Shown in pieces: positions 42,531 through 52,121 of a stretch of DNA of 64,000 nt (the first letter of the stretch is position 1; each line of letters opens with the position of its first letter). Location: positions 62,001 through 126,000 of the forward strand of contig JAPVLO010000894.1 of the NCBI GenBank assembly GCA_027257055.1, read 5' to 3'. The position numbers and the translations under genes are program-made. The notes below the pieces were generated by a model, which saw nothing but the letters and a program-made list of their open reading frames with translations, made no database searches and was not told the origin of the DNA. This DNA is from Cephalopachus bancanus (lineage: Eukaryota; Chordata; Mammalia; Primates; Tarsiidae).

Positions 42531-42820
42531 GGGCCGGGCGCAGTGGCTCGCTCCTGTGATCTCAGCACTTTGGGAGGCCAAGGCAGGAGGACCAGCGTGA
42601 GCCCAGGAGTTCAAGACCAGCCTGGGAAACGCAGCAAGACATCATCTCTACAAAAAAAAAGTAAAAACTAGCCAGGTGTGGTGGCGCACGCCTGTCATTC
42701 CAGCTGCGCAGGAGGCTGAGGCAGGAGGATGACCTGAGGCCGGGGGGTCGAGGCTGTGGTGAACCGTGATCATGCCACGGCACTCCAGCCTGGGTGACAG
42801 TGTGAGATCCTGACTCGACA
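42531..42820 (+). repeat. Alu, AluJ-like, full length
   Basis: GGGGCCGGGCGCAGTGGCTC, a CAGGAGTTCAAGACCAGCC B region, and a GTGAGATCCTGACTCG end. Confidence 0.92.
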
Positions 42821-42852
42821 TTTAAGTAAAAAAATTAATAATTTTAGAAGCT

Positions 42853-43147
42853 GCCGGGCTCGGTGGCTCAGCCTGTCATCCCGCGCCTTTGGGAGGCTGA
42901 GGTGAGTGGATTGCCTGAGCCCGCGGGTTCGAGACCCGCCTGGGCAGCGAGACCTCATCTCTACAATAAAATCAAAAAATCAGCCGGGCGTGGTAGTGCA
43001 TGCCTGTAATTCCGTCTACTTGGAAGGCTGAGGCGGAAGGATCATTGGAGCCCAGAAGGTTGAGGCTGCGGTGGCCGGGAGCGGCCACTGCACTCCATTC
43101 TGGGTGACTGAGTGAGACTCCAACTCAATAAATAAATAAATAAATAA
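42853..43147 (+). repeat. L-Alu, full length, short-linker subtype
   Basis: CGCGGGTTCGAGACCCGCC, GGGCAGCGAGACC, AAAATCAGCCGGGCGTGG, TGTAATTCC, then a (AATA)n tail. Confidence 0.93.
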
Positions 43148-43169
43148 CCAGCACACAGCAAGCACTGAC

Positions 43170-43262
43170 ATGTCTGTCCTTCTGCCCTGAGAACCTACCG
43201 TGTGCCTGGCACCCTGCAAGGTCCTGTTGGTCTGTGGAGAGACAGGATCGCCCAAGAAAGCT
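43170..43262 (-). repeat. L2 fragment
   Basis: GAGAACCTACCGTGTGCCTGG, CACCCTGCAAGGTCC, in antisense L2 order. Confidence 0.55.
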
Positions 43263-43421
43263 GGAGTGAGGAGAGTTTGGACAGCTGCTCACCCAGCCAA
43301 GGCTCCCGTGAGGAGTACCTCACTGAATGCCCTGACGGCCCTGAGCAGCAAGACACCACTCTCCCCGTGACACAAGGTAGGCTGGAGGGTCAAGGCTCTC
43401 CCGCAAGGGTCAGCCTCCTTT

Positions 43422-43595
43422 TACTTTATTTATTTATTTATTTATTTTTAGTTGGAGTCTCACTCTGTCGCCCAGGCTGGAGTGCAGTGGCCGCTCCCGG
43501 CCACCGCAGCCTGGACCTGCTGGGCGCCGGTGATCCTTCTGCCTCAGCCTTCCGAGTAGCTGGAACTACAGACATGCACCACCATGCCCAGCTAA
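43422..43595 (-). repeat. L-Alu solo right monomer
   Basis: (ATTT)n tail, AGTTGGAGTCTCACTCTGTCG to CACCATGCCCAGCTAA. It stops at the left edge of the right monomer, much like 31511. Confidence 0.88.
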
Positions 43596-43623
43596 GGGAT
43601 TTTTCTTTTTAATTTCCATTTCT

Positions 43624-43744
43624 TTTTTTTTTTATTTTTTAGAGACAGGGTCTCACTATTTGCCCAGGCTGGTCTCAAACTCCTGGCCTCAAGAGATCCT
43701 CTTGCCTCAGCCTCCTGAAGTGCTGGGATTATAGGTGTGGGCCA
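43624..43744 (-). repeat. Alu left monomer (FLAM-like)
   Basis: T-rich tail, TTAGAGACAGGGTCTCACTA to GATTATAGGTGTGGGCCA. TSD TCCATTTCT is at 43615-43623 and 43745-43753. Confidence 0.88.
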
Positions 43745-43745
43745 T

Positions 43746-43816
43746 CCATTTCTGAGATGAGTAAACCAAGCCTCAGAGAAGTGAGGGGACCTTCCCCAGG
43801 GTGATAAGCCAGTGGA
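43746..43816 (-). repeat. MIR fragment split by an L-Alu
   Basis: TTTCTGAGATGAGTAAACCAA, GCCTCAGAGAAGTGAGGGGAC. It continues briefly after 44048. Confidence 0.75.
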
Positions 43817-44037
43817 TCGTGACCCGCCTGGGCAACTTGGCAAGACCTCATCTCTACAATAAATCAAAAAATCAGCTGGGTGTGGTAGCGCACTCCTGTA
43901 ATTCCGGGTACTTGGAAGGCTGAAGTGGAAAGATCGCTGGTGCCCAGCGGGTTGAGGCTGCGGTGCCCAGGAGCGGCCACTGCACTCCAGTCTGGGCGAC
44001 AGAGTGAGACTCCAACTCAAAAAACACAAAAAAAGAA
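43817..44037 (+). repeat. L-Alu, 5'-truncated at the T-loop
   Basis: Begins TCGTGACCCGCCTGGGCAAC directly after the TSD. Exact TSD AAGCCAGTGGA is at 43806-43816 and 44038-44048, so the 5' end is defined to the base. It carries the A to T change shared with 14785-15000 and 54686-54909. Confidence 0.95.
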
Positions 44038-44167
44038 AAGCCAGTGGAGTTGGAAGTTAAATGTCAATGTTTAAACCTCTGAGCACACTCCTGCTTCAGG
44101 GCTCCCTGCCTCAGTCCCTTCCGGCTCAGAGGGGCCTAGCTTCTAGCCCCCTCACCAAGACACAAAA

Positions 44168-44175
44168 TATATATA
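44168..44175. repeat. Short (AT)n
   Basis: TATATATATATATA run at the junction of the following Alu tail. Confidence 0.6.
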
Positions 44176-44424
44176 TATATTTTTGAGTTGGAGTCTCACT
44201 CTCACCCAGACTGGAGTGCAGTGCCCTGCTGGGCTCCAGCAATCCTTCCACTTCAGCCTTCCAAGTAGCCGGAACTACCACGCCCGGCTAATTTTTGATT
44301 TATTGTAACGATGAGATCTTGCCAAGTTACCCAGGTAGGTCTCGAACCCATGGGCTCAGGCAATCCACTCGCCTCGGCCTCCCAGAGCACTGGGATTACA
44401 GGCTGAGTCACCGAGCCCGGCCGG
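44176..44424 (-). repeat. L-Alu with two internal deletions
   Basis: GAGTTGGAGTCTCACTC, then CAGTGCCCTGCTGGGC (the hairpin region is lost) and GAACTACCACGCCCGG. Short TSD CACAAAA is at 44161-44167 and 44425-44431. Confidence 0.9.
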
Positions 44425-44611
44425 CACAAAACTTTTAACTTTGGTCTTCAAGACCCTGCCAGATCCTGGTCTCCTTCACTCAGTGTCCCAAGAACCACTT
44501 GTATCCGAATCTCCACTGTGGGCTTCTCTCCACTGGTTCCACCCTAGCTGCACGATCTTGTATCAAACTTGTACCTGTTAGAGCAGGGCCCAGGGTCTAC
44601 GTTTTTGTTTT
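44425..44611. other. Single-copy DNA, no feature seen
   Basis: Nothing recognised. Confidence 0.3.
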
Positions 44612-44900
44612 GGTTTTGAGTCGGAGTCTCACTCTGCCATCCAGGTTGGAGTGTAATGGCATGCTCACAGCCACTGCAGCCTCCACCTGCTGGGCTCAGG
44701 TGATTCTCCCGCCTCAGCCTTCCAAGTAGCTGGAACTACAGGTACACACCACCACGCCTAGCTAATTGTTTGGTTTACTGTGGAGACGAGGTCTCACCAA
44801 ATTGCCTGGGCTTGTCTCAAACCCCTAGACTCAGGCAATCCTCTCACCTTTGCCTCCCAAAGTGCTTGGATTACAGGTGTGCACCACCGTGCCCTGCTAG
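44612..44900 (-). repeat. Alu, intermediate type, full length
   Basis: GAGTCGGAGTCTCACTCTGCC to GTGTGCACCACCGTGCCC. It was the landing area of the next L-Alu. Confidence 0.9.
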
Positions 44901-44915
44901 GATCTGCATCTTTAT

Positions 44916-45209
44916 ATATTTATTTATTTTTTGAGTTGGAGTCTCACTCTGTCGCCCAGACTGGAGTGCAGTGGCCTCTCCCGGCCACCGCAGCCTCGAC
45001 CTGCTGGGCTCCAGCGATCCTTCCGCCTCAGCCTTCCAAGTAGCTGGAACTACAGGCGCGCAGTACCACACCCGGCTCATTTTGATTTATTGTAGAGATG
45101 AGGTCTCGCCAAGTTGCCCAGGCGAGTCTCGAACCCGCGGTCTCAGGCAATCCACTCACCTCAGCCTCACAAAGGTGCGGGATTACAGGCTGAGCCACCG
45201 AGCCTGGCT
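44916..45209 (-). repeat. L-Alu, full length
   Basis: GAGTTGGAGTCTCACTCTGTCG to GAGCCACCGAGCCTGGC. Exact TSD TGCATCTTTAT is at 44905-44915 and 45210-45220. Confidence 0.95.
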
Positions 45210-45249
45210 TGCATCTTTATTTTTTAAGATGCCCTGTTTATGAGTACCA

Positions 45250-45416
45250 GTATTTTTTTTTTTTTTTTTGAGTTAAAATCTCCCTCTGTTGTCCAGGCTG
45301 GAGGGCAGTCGCACGCTCACAGCCACCACAGCCTCAACGTGCTGGGCTCAGGTGATCGTTCCGCCTCGGCCTCCCAAAGTGCGGTGATTACAGGCGTGAG
45401 CCACTGTGCCTGGCCA
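45250..45416 (-). repeat. Alu with internal deletion (monomer-sized)
   Basis: Right-monomer tail (GAGTTAAAATCTCCCTCTG) passes into left-monomer head through CCGCCTCGGCCTCCCAAAG. The fusion parallels 8914-9070. Confidence 0.88.
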
Positions 45417-45524
45417 GGGTCTCATTTTCATAGGCGTCGCTGGTGACTGCTTTGCTGGGGCTCAATCCAGCTGACAAGCCAGGATTCAGGGTGTGAGGTG
45501 GGCTGGAGTCAGCCTGCTTTACGT

Positions 45525-45640
45525 CAGACCGGAAGGACAGAGGGGGAGGAGAAGGGAGGAGGAGAGAAGGAAATGGGGCGCGAGGAGAAGAAAGAAAGAG
45601 AAGAAGAAATCGAGAAAGAGGAAGAAGGAAAGAATTCTCA
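45525..45640. repeat. Purine (GA) tract
   Basis: GGAGGAGAAGGGAGGAGGAG and GAAGAAAGAAAGAGAAGAAG. Polypurine on one strand, so triplex or H-DNA is possible. Confidence 0.85.
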
Positions 45641-45824
45641 TCTCTCCAGTTTTCCCATGCTGAGTGTGCAGCCAGACCACAGGGCTGTCATTTTCTCCCC
45701 TGATTTTTCTGCCAGAGGCAGGAAACATTCTCCCCTGGGAAGCTCAGAAATAGCTGAGCTGAAAAATGAGGCTGGGTGAGGAGGATTCCAGGCTGGGGGA
45801 GGGATTTACACCAAAGGGCTCTGT

Positions 45825-45962
45825 GGAGTCTGGAGGTTAAGAGCACAGCCACTGGCGCCAGTCGGCCTCGGTTCAAATCCCAGTCCTGCCCCTTCCTGGC
45901 GCTGTGACCTGGGACTTGGCCTCAGTTTCTCTCCCGCAAAGCAGGAGTCAGTAATGTCCCCG
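45825..45962 (+). repeat. MIR, 5' two thirds
   Basis: GGAGGTTAAGAGCACAGCC, CGGTTCAAATCCCAGTCCTG (intact B box), CTGGCGCTGTGACCTGGGAC. Confidence 0.93.
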
Positions 45963-46329
45963 GCATGGCTGCATCTGGGGCATCTGGGCGTGGGTGCACT
46001 TCACTGTCGGGACTGGCTTGCTCTCCAGCTCTGGGGGCCTGCCCCCGTTGTCAAGACAAGGGAGCCCCACGGTCCAGCTTCCACCCAACTGCTAAGCCAC
46101 CTCAGTAGGCAGAAGGTGCCCCGTTCCCCAAGGGACCGAGGAAATCCCAAGCCTGGCTCTCACTGGCTGAGAGGCTGCTGTGTGCTGATTGGTCAGCCCT
46201 ACTCCAAGGGCGTTCACTCTGCCCAAAACCCTTGGATTAAGCAAGGTGGAGTGGGGGGAATGGATGCTGGGTGGGCATCTACTCCCATTCCCTTTAGGGA
46301 CTCCCAAGGGACAAGACAGGAGACATGCC
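45963..46329. other. Single-copy DNA, no feature seen
   Basis: Nothing recognised. Confidence 0.35.
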
Positions 46330-46390
46330 CACTCAGCGTTTAGTGAGCACCTAGTTTGTGCCAAACATGTTTGCATGGTCCTCTGAAGCC
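46330..46390 (-). repeat. L2 fragment
   Basis: GCGTTTAGTGAGCACCTAGTT, TGTGCCAAACATG. Confidence 0.65.
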
Positions 46391-46439
46391 CCAAGCCTGG
46401 GACGAGATGACCAGACTGGACCACGGCCCCCAGAGCCAA

Positions 46440-46610
46440 CCTTCCCCTCCACCCCTTATTTGTAAGACACTCGCTGGGAGGACAGGCGCCACCATTTCCC
46501 TGCTTGGTCCCCGCTGAACCCGTCCACTGACACTTCTGAGGCTCTGAGAGGTACAGGCACTTGCCTGGGGTCACACAGCAGGGAGAGGAGCCAGAGTCTG
46601 GCCGAAGGCA
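46440..46610 (-). repeat. MIR fragment
   Basis: TTCTGAGGCTCTGAGAGGTAC, GCACTTGCCTGGGGTCACAC, AGCAGGGAGAGGAGCC. Confidence 0.85.
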
Positions 46611-46827
46611 GGGCAGGGCGGTCCCCACCGGCGGGGCCTGGGCAAGGGAGCTGGGCCCTGGCCAGTGCACCGTCCGACAGATCTCCTGGACCTGGTCTCT
46701 GGCCCTGGCTCCTGCTCTCATCTGGATGCGACGAGAAACAGCCCAGCAGCTCCCCCCACACAGGGCAAGGTGGGCTGGAGGGAGGGCAGGGGAGGCGCCA
46801 GGGGGCCCCTGAAAGTGGTGGAGAGTG

Positions 46828-46895
46828 GGTGCCAGGGACAGGACACCTGGGTTTGAGTCCCGCTCTGCCCCTGAAGCCTGTAAGGCCCATCTGCC
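46828..46895 (+). repeat. MIR 5' fragment (weak)
   Basis: ACACCTGGGTTTGAGTCCCG, CTCTGCCCCTGAAGCC. Confidence 0.55.
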
Positions 46896-46939
46896 GTGTG
46901 CTCCCAGGGCTCAAGCTTGGAGTTGGAAGCTACTGGGAC

Positions 46940-47033
46940 AGGTCGGGGGAGCACTCAGGACCAGTGAGGGGAGCATTCGGGACCAGCAGGGGGAGCACTC
47001 AGCCTCTGGCCTGGGGGAGCACTCCCCCAGATC
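46940..47033. repeat. Short tandem array, about 26 bp unit
   Basis: GGGGGAGCACTCAGGACCAG, GGGGAGCATTCGGGACCAGC, GGGGGAGCACTCAGCC, GGGGGAGCACTCCCCC. Three to four units. Confidence 0.8.
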
Positions 47034-47034
47034 G

Positions 47035-47185
47035 ACACATTCAACCTTCACCACCGCCAGCGGGAGGAGGCACGGTTATGATCCCCTCCGCTTCACAGAG
47101 AAGAAACTGAGGCACAGAGTGACTGGCCTGACATCACACAGTCGGGAATGGCAGAACAGGGACCGGAACCCGGCCCCCGACCCAC
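47035..47185 (-). repeat. MIR fragment
   Basis: TTCACAGAGAAGAAACTGAGG, CACAGAGTGACTGGCCTGAC, ATCACACAGTCGGGAATGGC, GGACCGGAACCCGG. Confidence 0.92.
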
Positions 47186-47785
47186 TCCCCTGGCTCCTGT
47201 GGTCCCTGTCGTGTTGACTGCTGCCAGGCTCTCTGGAGTGAGGGTCCCACCCTGAGCCTGGAAACGGAGCCAAACCCTCCCAGTGTTCCCACCTGAACAG
47301 CCGCCTTGTCCTGACCCTGCTGGGGAAACAGAGCCCAGAGTGGGCATGTGCAGCGCCCAAGGCCGCAGACGCCGGGTGAGCTCTGGCTTCGCAGGGCAGT
47401 GTCCCGCCGGCTGGCATCTCCTGGGCCGCCTCCCGCACCCCCCACGCGCCCGAGGGGCAGGGGCTGCCTCCCGCTGGCTCCAGGCAGGCTCCATGCTGGC
47501 TGCGGGACATTTGTTACCATGTCAGCGCCAGCTCCCACCCTGAGGGCGGCTGGCAGGGGGTTTCCTGGCGGCCCTGGGAGGGAAGGAGGAATGCGCCCCG
47601 CCCCCGCCCCATATGGCCTCCATCCTGGCCCATCTGCTTCCCATTGCCCGACGTGGCCGCCGCGGGGCCGCCAGAGCCCGCCCGCAGGGGTGTGAAGTTT
47701 ATGTGGCCGGGCCTGGAGCCGGCGGTGACAGGGCCACACACGTTCACAAAGACACACAGCGAACTCCCCCCGTCGGCCCTACTGC
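47186..47785. other. GC-rich single-copy DNA, possible regulatory patch
   Basis: TEAD-like GGAATG, GC boxes (CCCCGCCCCCGCCCC), CATATG and a YY1-like GCCTCCATCCTGG cluster at 47605-47632. No exon is recognised. Confidence 0.4.
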
Positions 47786-47788
47786 AAT

Positions 47789-47789
<1 letters not shown>

Positions 47790-47834
<45 letters not shown>
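47790..47834. repeat. (GC)n(CA)n alternating tract
   Basis: GCGCGCGCGCACACACACAC and onward, about 45 bp of strict purine-pyrimidine alternation. Z-DNA-prone. Confidence 0.93.
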
Positions 47835-47837
<3 letters not shown>

Positions 47838-48150
47838 CAATCCACCCTGCTCGCCCATACGCCCATATTCTCACATTCACTCACACCAACTCCAGAGACT
47901 TGCGACTTGGACACATCCCCCCCAAAGACCTCCAACTCAGACACACACACACACCAGCGATCACACAGCAAACCCTCACACAGCCACAAAGCGCACACAC
48001 AACCATCCACCCCCAGAATGAACCCTGCTCACAAGACACACAGAGTCAGCCCCACAGACCCGCACCCCAGTACCCTCCCCAGAAGGACCCCCCCCACGGT
48101 GGCACACACGCAAACGCACACAAGCTCACCCAGTGACACGAGCACAACAG
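47835..48150. repeat. Degenerate CA-rich tract
   Basis: GACACACACACACACCAGCG and similar interrupted CACA words across about 300 bp. Confidence 0.75.
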
Positions 48151-48887
48151 TGACGTGCACGCAGGCCTAGGCAGAGTGGCTGTCAGTGGGGAAGAGACCC
48201 CCTCCCTGCCCCGAACCCCCCAACTCCCCCCAGGTCTCCCCCAAACCCAGACGCTGCCGTCAGGGGCCCGGACCCCCGCAGGACATGCGCCATCCGCCTC
48301 TGCCTTGCTCTGCCAGCGGCCACCGAGAAGGGCACTCCTCAGAGGGGGCTGAGGACAGCAGCCACCGCCGAGGCCGTCAGGGAGGTGGGCACAGCCGGAC
48401 CCCAGCCCAGGCCCCTGGACTCAGCACACGGCACTCTTGGAAACCCGGAGGGAAGCCCTGTCTGACTCACCTTCCCTCCTGGGCACCTGGGCCGTCCTCA
48501 GAGAGATCCCGACCCTCGACACCACCTCCAGGGACCTCGGGTGGAAGTCAGGGATCCGTGACCTTGGACTGGGGAGAAAAGGGACATTTTGGTTTTCACC
48601 ACCCTCCAAGGGCAGTTTGGCATTTCCTTCCTTTACGGGCAGACGTGGGAAACACCCGCCGCCGTGGTGGCTGGATAGTGGCTTTGTGGCTCTGAAATTC
48701 CAGCCGTGTCCATGGCTCTTCACAGGCTGCAGAAACAGCACTTATTCTCTCCCAGGCTTCAAAATGCCCACGGTTATCAGGCCATCGTCAGATCTCATTA
48801 TTTATGTTAACCAAAAAGCACAGCTGTCACCATATCAAACATTTGGCTGCTAAATATTTTGTATTTTTATTTTAATATTATTGTTAT
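48151..48887. other. Non-repeat DNA, AT-richer from 48575
   Basis: No repeat is recognised. The 48690-48860 part (CACAGCTGTCACC E-box, TTATGTTAACCAA) is locally AT-rich against a GC-rich background and could be a conserved non-coding element. Confidence 0.4.
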
Positions 48888-49013
48888 TATTTGTAGCAAC
48901 AAGACCTCTCTATGTTGTCCAGGCTGGTCTCAAAGTCCTGGCCTCAAGTGATCCTTCCACCTCGGCCTCCCAAAAGAGCTGGGATTACAGGTGTGAGCCA
49001 CCATGCCCAGCCC
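48888..49013 (-). repeat. Alu left monomer (FLAM-like)
   Basis: TTTGTAGCAACAAGACCTCTC to GTGTGAGCCACCATGCCCAGC. Confidence 0.85.
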
Positions 49014-49079
49014 AAATGTGTGAATAACTATAGTTTAATATAATGGGTTTTATTTCAATCCTTTACAATTTTATTTATA

Positions 49080-49308
49080 AATTTTTTTTTTGAGTTGAAG
49101 TCTCACTCTGTTGCCCAGACTGGAGTGCAGTGGCACGCTCCCAGCCACTGCAGCCTCGACCTGCTGGGCTCAGGCGATCCTCCCGCCTCAGCCTTCCAAG
49201 TAGCTGGAACTATAGGCACACGCTACTGCACCCACTTTATTTATTGTAGAGATGAGGTCTTGCCAAGTTGCCTGGGTGGATCTCGAACCCGTGTGCTCAG
49301 GCAATTTA
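49080..49308 (-). repeat. L-Alu, 5'-truncated
   Basis: GAGTTGAAGTCTCACTCTGTTG to AACCCGTGTGCTCAGGCAAT. It stops in the left monomer just past the T-arm region. Confidence 0.88.
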
Positions 49309-49328
49309 TATTTAAATTTATAAATAGG

Positions 49329-49616
49329 CCGGGCTCGGTGGCTCAGCCTGTAATCCCAGCACTTTGGGAGGCTGACGCTAGAGGATCGCCTGAGCCTAGG
49401 GGTTCGAGACCAGCCCGGGCAACTTGGTGAGACCTTGTCTCTACAATAAATCACAAAAACTAGCCAGGCGTGGCACCGTGTGTCTGCAGTTCCAGCTACT
49501 TGGAAGATTGAGGCAGAAGGATCACCTGAGCCCAGCATGTTGAAGCTGAAGTGGCCAGGAGCATGCCACTGCACTCCAGTCTGGGCAACAAAGAGTGAGA
49601 CTCCAACACAAAAAGA
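49329..49616 (+). repeat. L-Alu, full length
   Basis: GGCCGGGCTCGGTGGCTCAG to GAGACTCCAACACAAAAAG. It is head to head with 49080-49308. Confidence 0.92.
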
Positions 49617-49714
49617 TAATAATAAATAAATCTAAATGTATAAACAGAAAAGGGGTCCATGGCACAAAAGTCATTAAGAGTCCCTGACGTAGGCCCAGGG
49701 ACCATGTTCTTATA

Positions 49715-49852
49715 TATTTTTACTATTATTACGGCTTCTTACAGAGAGGGCCAGCAAGGCTGTGAAGCTTGGCCAGCATCACACAGCGCCAAGTGGCTGA
49801 ACCAGGATTTGAACCCAGGCAGTGAGTCAATCCTTGAGCTCCGGGCTACTCC
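49715..49852 (-). repeat. MIR fragment
   Basis: CATCACACAGCGCCAAGTGG, CTGAACCAGGATTTGAACCC, AGGCAGTGAGTCAATCC. Confidence 0.85.
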
Positions 49853-50261
49853 ATCTGTGGGAACTCCGTGCCCAGGCCCCGTCCCCAGGAAGAGGATCCT
49901 GCGGCCTAGAAGGCCACACCACACACACCAGCCAGCCAGGGCGGGTCCAGCCGCTGCCCAGCCAGAAGGGAGCCAGAGCGGCGTTTACAACGTGTGAGAT
50001 TTCTCGCCGTGGCAGTGGCCCCAGAGCAGGCGCCCAGCTCCAGGCCCCCTGCCCTGCTGGGGCTTCTGCTGTAAATTGGAAATGAGCCTCCCACGGCAGG
50101 AGGCAGGAACAGTATGGCCCCGGAGCCTTCTGTCCCCCGTCCCTCTCCTCGCCCGACCCTCTGTCTGCTTGTCAGTAGCTCCGGACACTGTCACCACTAG
50201 CCAGAGACCCAGTCACCGGGGAGAAGGAAAAGGCCTCCTCTGTCCTCCACTGCCTGGCTTT
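49853..50261. other. Single-copy DNA, no feature seen
   Basis: Nothing recognised. Confidence 0.35.
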
Positions 50262-50372
50262 GTCCATTCATTCATTCATTCCTTGGTCATTTATTGAGCA
50301 CCTACTGTATGCTGGGCAGGGAGCAGAGGCTACAGTTGTGACCAGAAGGTATGCGATATAAAAAGAAGTCAG
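50262..50372 (-). repeat. L2 3' end, split by an L-Alu
   Basis: TTCATTCATTCATTCCTTGG, TCATTTATTGAGCACCTACTG, TATGCTGGGCAGGGAGC. It continues at 50668. Confidence 0.92.
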
Positions 50373-50656
50373 CCAGGCTCGGTGGCTCAGCCTGTAATCC
50401 CAGCACTTTGGGAGGCAGAGGCGAGTGAATGACCTGAGTCTGCAGGTTCTAGACCAGCCCAGGCAACTTGGCGAGATGTCATCTCTACAATTAATCAAAA
50501 ATTATCTGGGCATAGTAGTGTGCACCTGTAGTTCCGGCTACTTGGAGGGCTGAGGCGGAAGGATCGCCAGCGCCCAGCAGGTTGAAGCTGGGGTGGCTGT
50601 GAGCATGCTACCGCCCTCCAGCCTGGGCCATGGACTGACTCCAACTCAAAAAAAAG
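50373..50656 (+). repeat. L-Alu inserted in L2
   Basis: GCCAGGCTCGGTGGCTCAGC to GACTGACTCCAACTC(A)n. TSD AGAAGTCAG is at 50364-50372 and 50659-50667. Confidence 0.92.
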
Positions 50657-50667
50657 ACAGAAGTCAG

Positions 50668-50860
50668 TCTATTTGCTGGGGAGAAAGCCTGGGGGAGGGA
50701 AGGGGCTTAGACACATGGCCTGAGAAGGCCTCGCTAAGGAAGTGACCTCTGAGCAGAGGCCCGGCGGCAGGGAGGAGAAGCAGCTGTGGAAACAGCAGGG
50801 TAAGGAACAGTGTTCCGGGAGAGGGAACAGCCAACGCAGACTGCAGTCTGCCTGCCTTGA
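50668..50860 (-). repeat. L2, continuation
   Basis: CATGGCCTGAGAAGGCCTCGC, TAAGGAAGTGACCTCTGAGC, GGAACAGTGTTCCGGGAGAG, GGAACAGCC are in antisense L2 order. Confidence 0.85.
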
Positions 50861-51149
50861 GGGCAACTTTCTGTCTTCTCTGAGCCTGAGATTGGGCCTT
50901 TGGGGCATGCCCTGTCCTGAAGTCCTGCACCTGGGGGGGGCACCTGCCTTCTCTTCTCGGGTCAGTCCCCTTTCCTCTCCCCTTCCATCCCAAGGGCCCG
51001 GGTGCTAAGCAGGTATGCACCAGTGCCACTCTGACGCTGTGTCCCTCTGTCCGGGCACACCTCTGTGGTCCCCACTGCAATGAAACCCCAGGAGTGGAGA
51101 GGCGGGGGTCTGCTCTCTGTTCCTGACGCAGTGCCTGGCCCACGCCCGC
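50861..51149. other. Single-copy DNA, no feature seen
   Basis: Nothing recognised. Confidence 0.35.
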
Positions 51150-52030
51150 TGGCCCGATGAGAAAACAGGGCCAGGGAGGCGCCGCGGGTGCCCGGGCCTC
51201 GGCGCTGTCCGCCTTGAGCCCCGGGCCTCCGCCTCCGGGCTGCCCTCACTTCCAGGCGGTGCCCCCGCCTCGACGTCTGAGCCTCGACCGGCGCTGGCCG
51301 CGGACCCGTCGACGCCCGGCTCCGGGCGGGAAGGGCTTCCCGGAGGCCAGCGGGCGGGGGCCGGGGGCCGCGGGCGCCGGCCCCCCACCTGCCGCCGGGG
51401 CGGGGGCGCGGGGGCCGGGGCCGGGCGGCTCGCGCGGCGCCCCGCCGCGCCCCTCGGATTTTCCACGCAGGGTTAGCCTGGCGACGCGCTGTCTGCGGCC
51501 CACAAGGGCGGCCGTGCGCGGCATTCGTCTCGCCGCCCGGCTGGAGGGGGCCCGGGCGGCAGGGCGCCTCCCGGCCCCCTCGGCGGCGGCGGCGGCGGGG
51601 TCCGGCGCCCGACGCCGGGGAGGGGCGGCCCGGGGGCGCCGCCCGGTCGCGGAGGAGCCCGCGGCGAGCGCCTGCTGTGTGCCCGGCGCTGCTCGGCCCC
51701 CGGCCGCGGCGGGCTGCGCGGGCGAGGCCGAGGGCCAGGGCGGTGGCGCGGGCGGGGAGGAGGGAGGAGGGAGGGCGGCGGGGCGGGCGCGGGGAGGCTC
51801 GAGACGGTTCTCGGGGCGGTCTTCTGGGGCTGGGGCAGGTGGGCGTCCAGAGCCCGCGCCCGGCCCCCAGCCCCCACCGCCGCGGCCCCGCGGGGCGAGG
51901 GCAGCCTCCTGGAGGTGTCCCGGAAGCCGAAGCAGTCGGTGCGAAGGCCCCGCGACAGGAGCGGGAGTCCCACGCCGTCGCCCGGGCCGGAGTGCGGCGG
52001 CACGCTCACGGCCACCCAGCATGGGCCCGC
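51150..52030. promoter_or_regulatory. CpG island 5, strongest in the window
   Basis: About 0.9 kb of extreme G+C with dense CpG, (GGC)n at about 51578-51597, and GGAGGGAGGAGGGAGGGCGG-type G4 potential near 51760. No TATA box. A promoter is plausible, but no splice-bounded coding exon is recognised in either direction. Confidence 0.75.
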
Positions 52031-52121
52031 GGGGCTCTGGAGACCCGTCTGCCTCAGCCTTCCAGGTCGCCAGAACCGCAGGCGCGCGCTACCGCGACCG
52101 GCTAATTTTTTATTTATTGTA
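51965..52121 (-). repeat. L-Alu right monomer with unusually many CpGs
   Basis: GGGAGTCCCACGCCGTCGCC, CACGCTCACGGCCACC, GCGCGCTACCGCGACCGG. CpGs beyond the L-Alu norm were gained while it sits at the edge of the CpG island. Confidence 0.85.

Noticed and set aside
46978..46996. Second CTCF site (CCAGCAGGGGGAGC)
   Set aside because: The conserved GCG is changed to GAG, and the word is part of a short tandem array.
49080..49308. Fourth copy of the T-loop truncation class
   Set aside because: It ends about 20 bases further 5' (GTGCTCAGGCAAT) and keeps the normal loop A, so it does not belong to the class.
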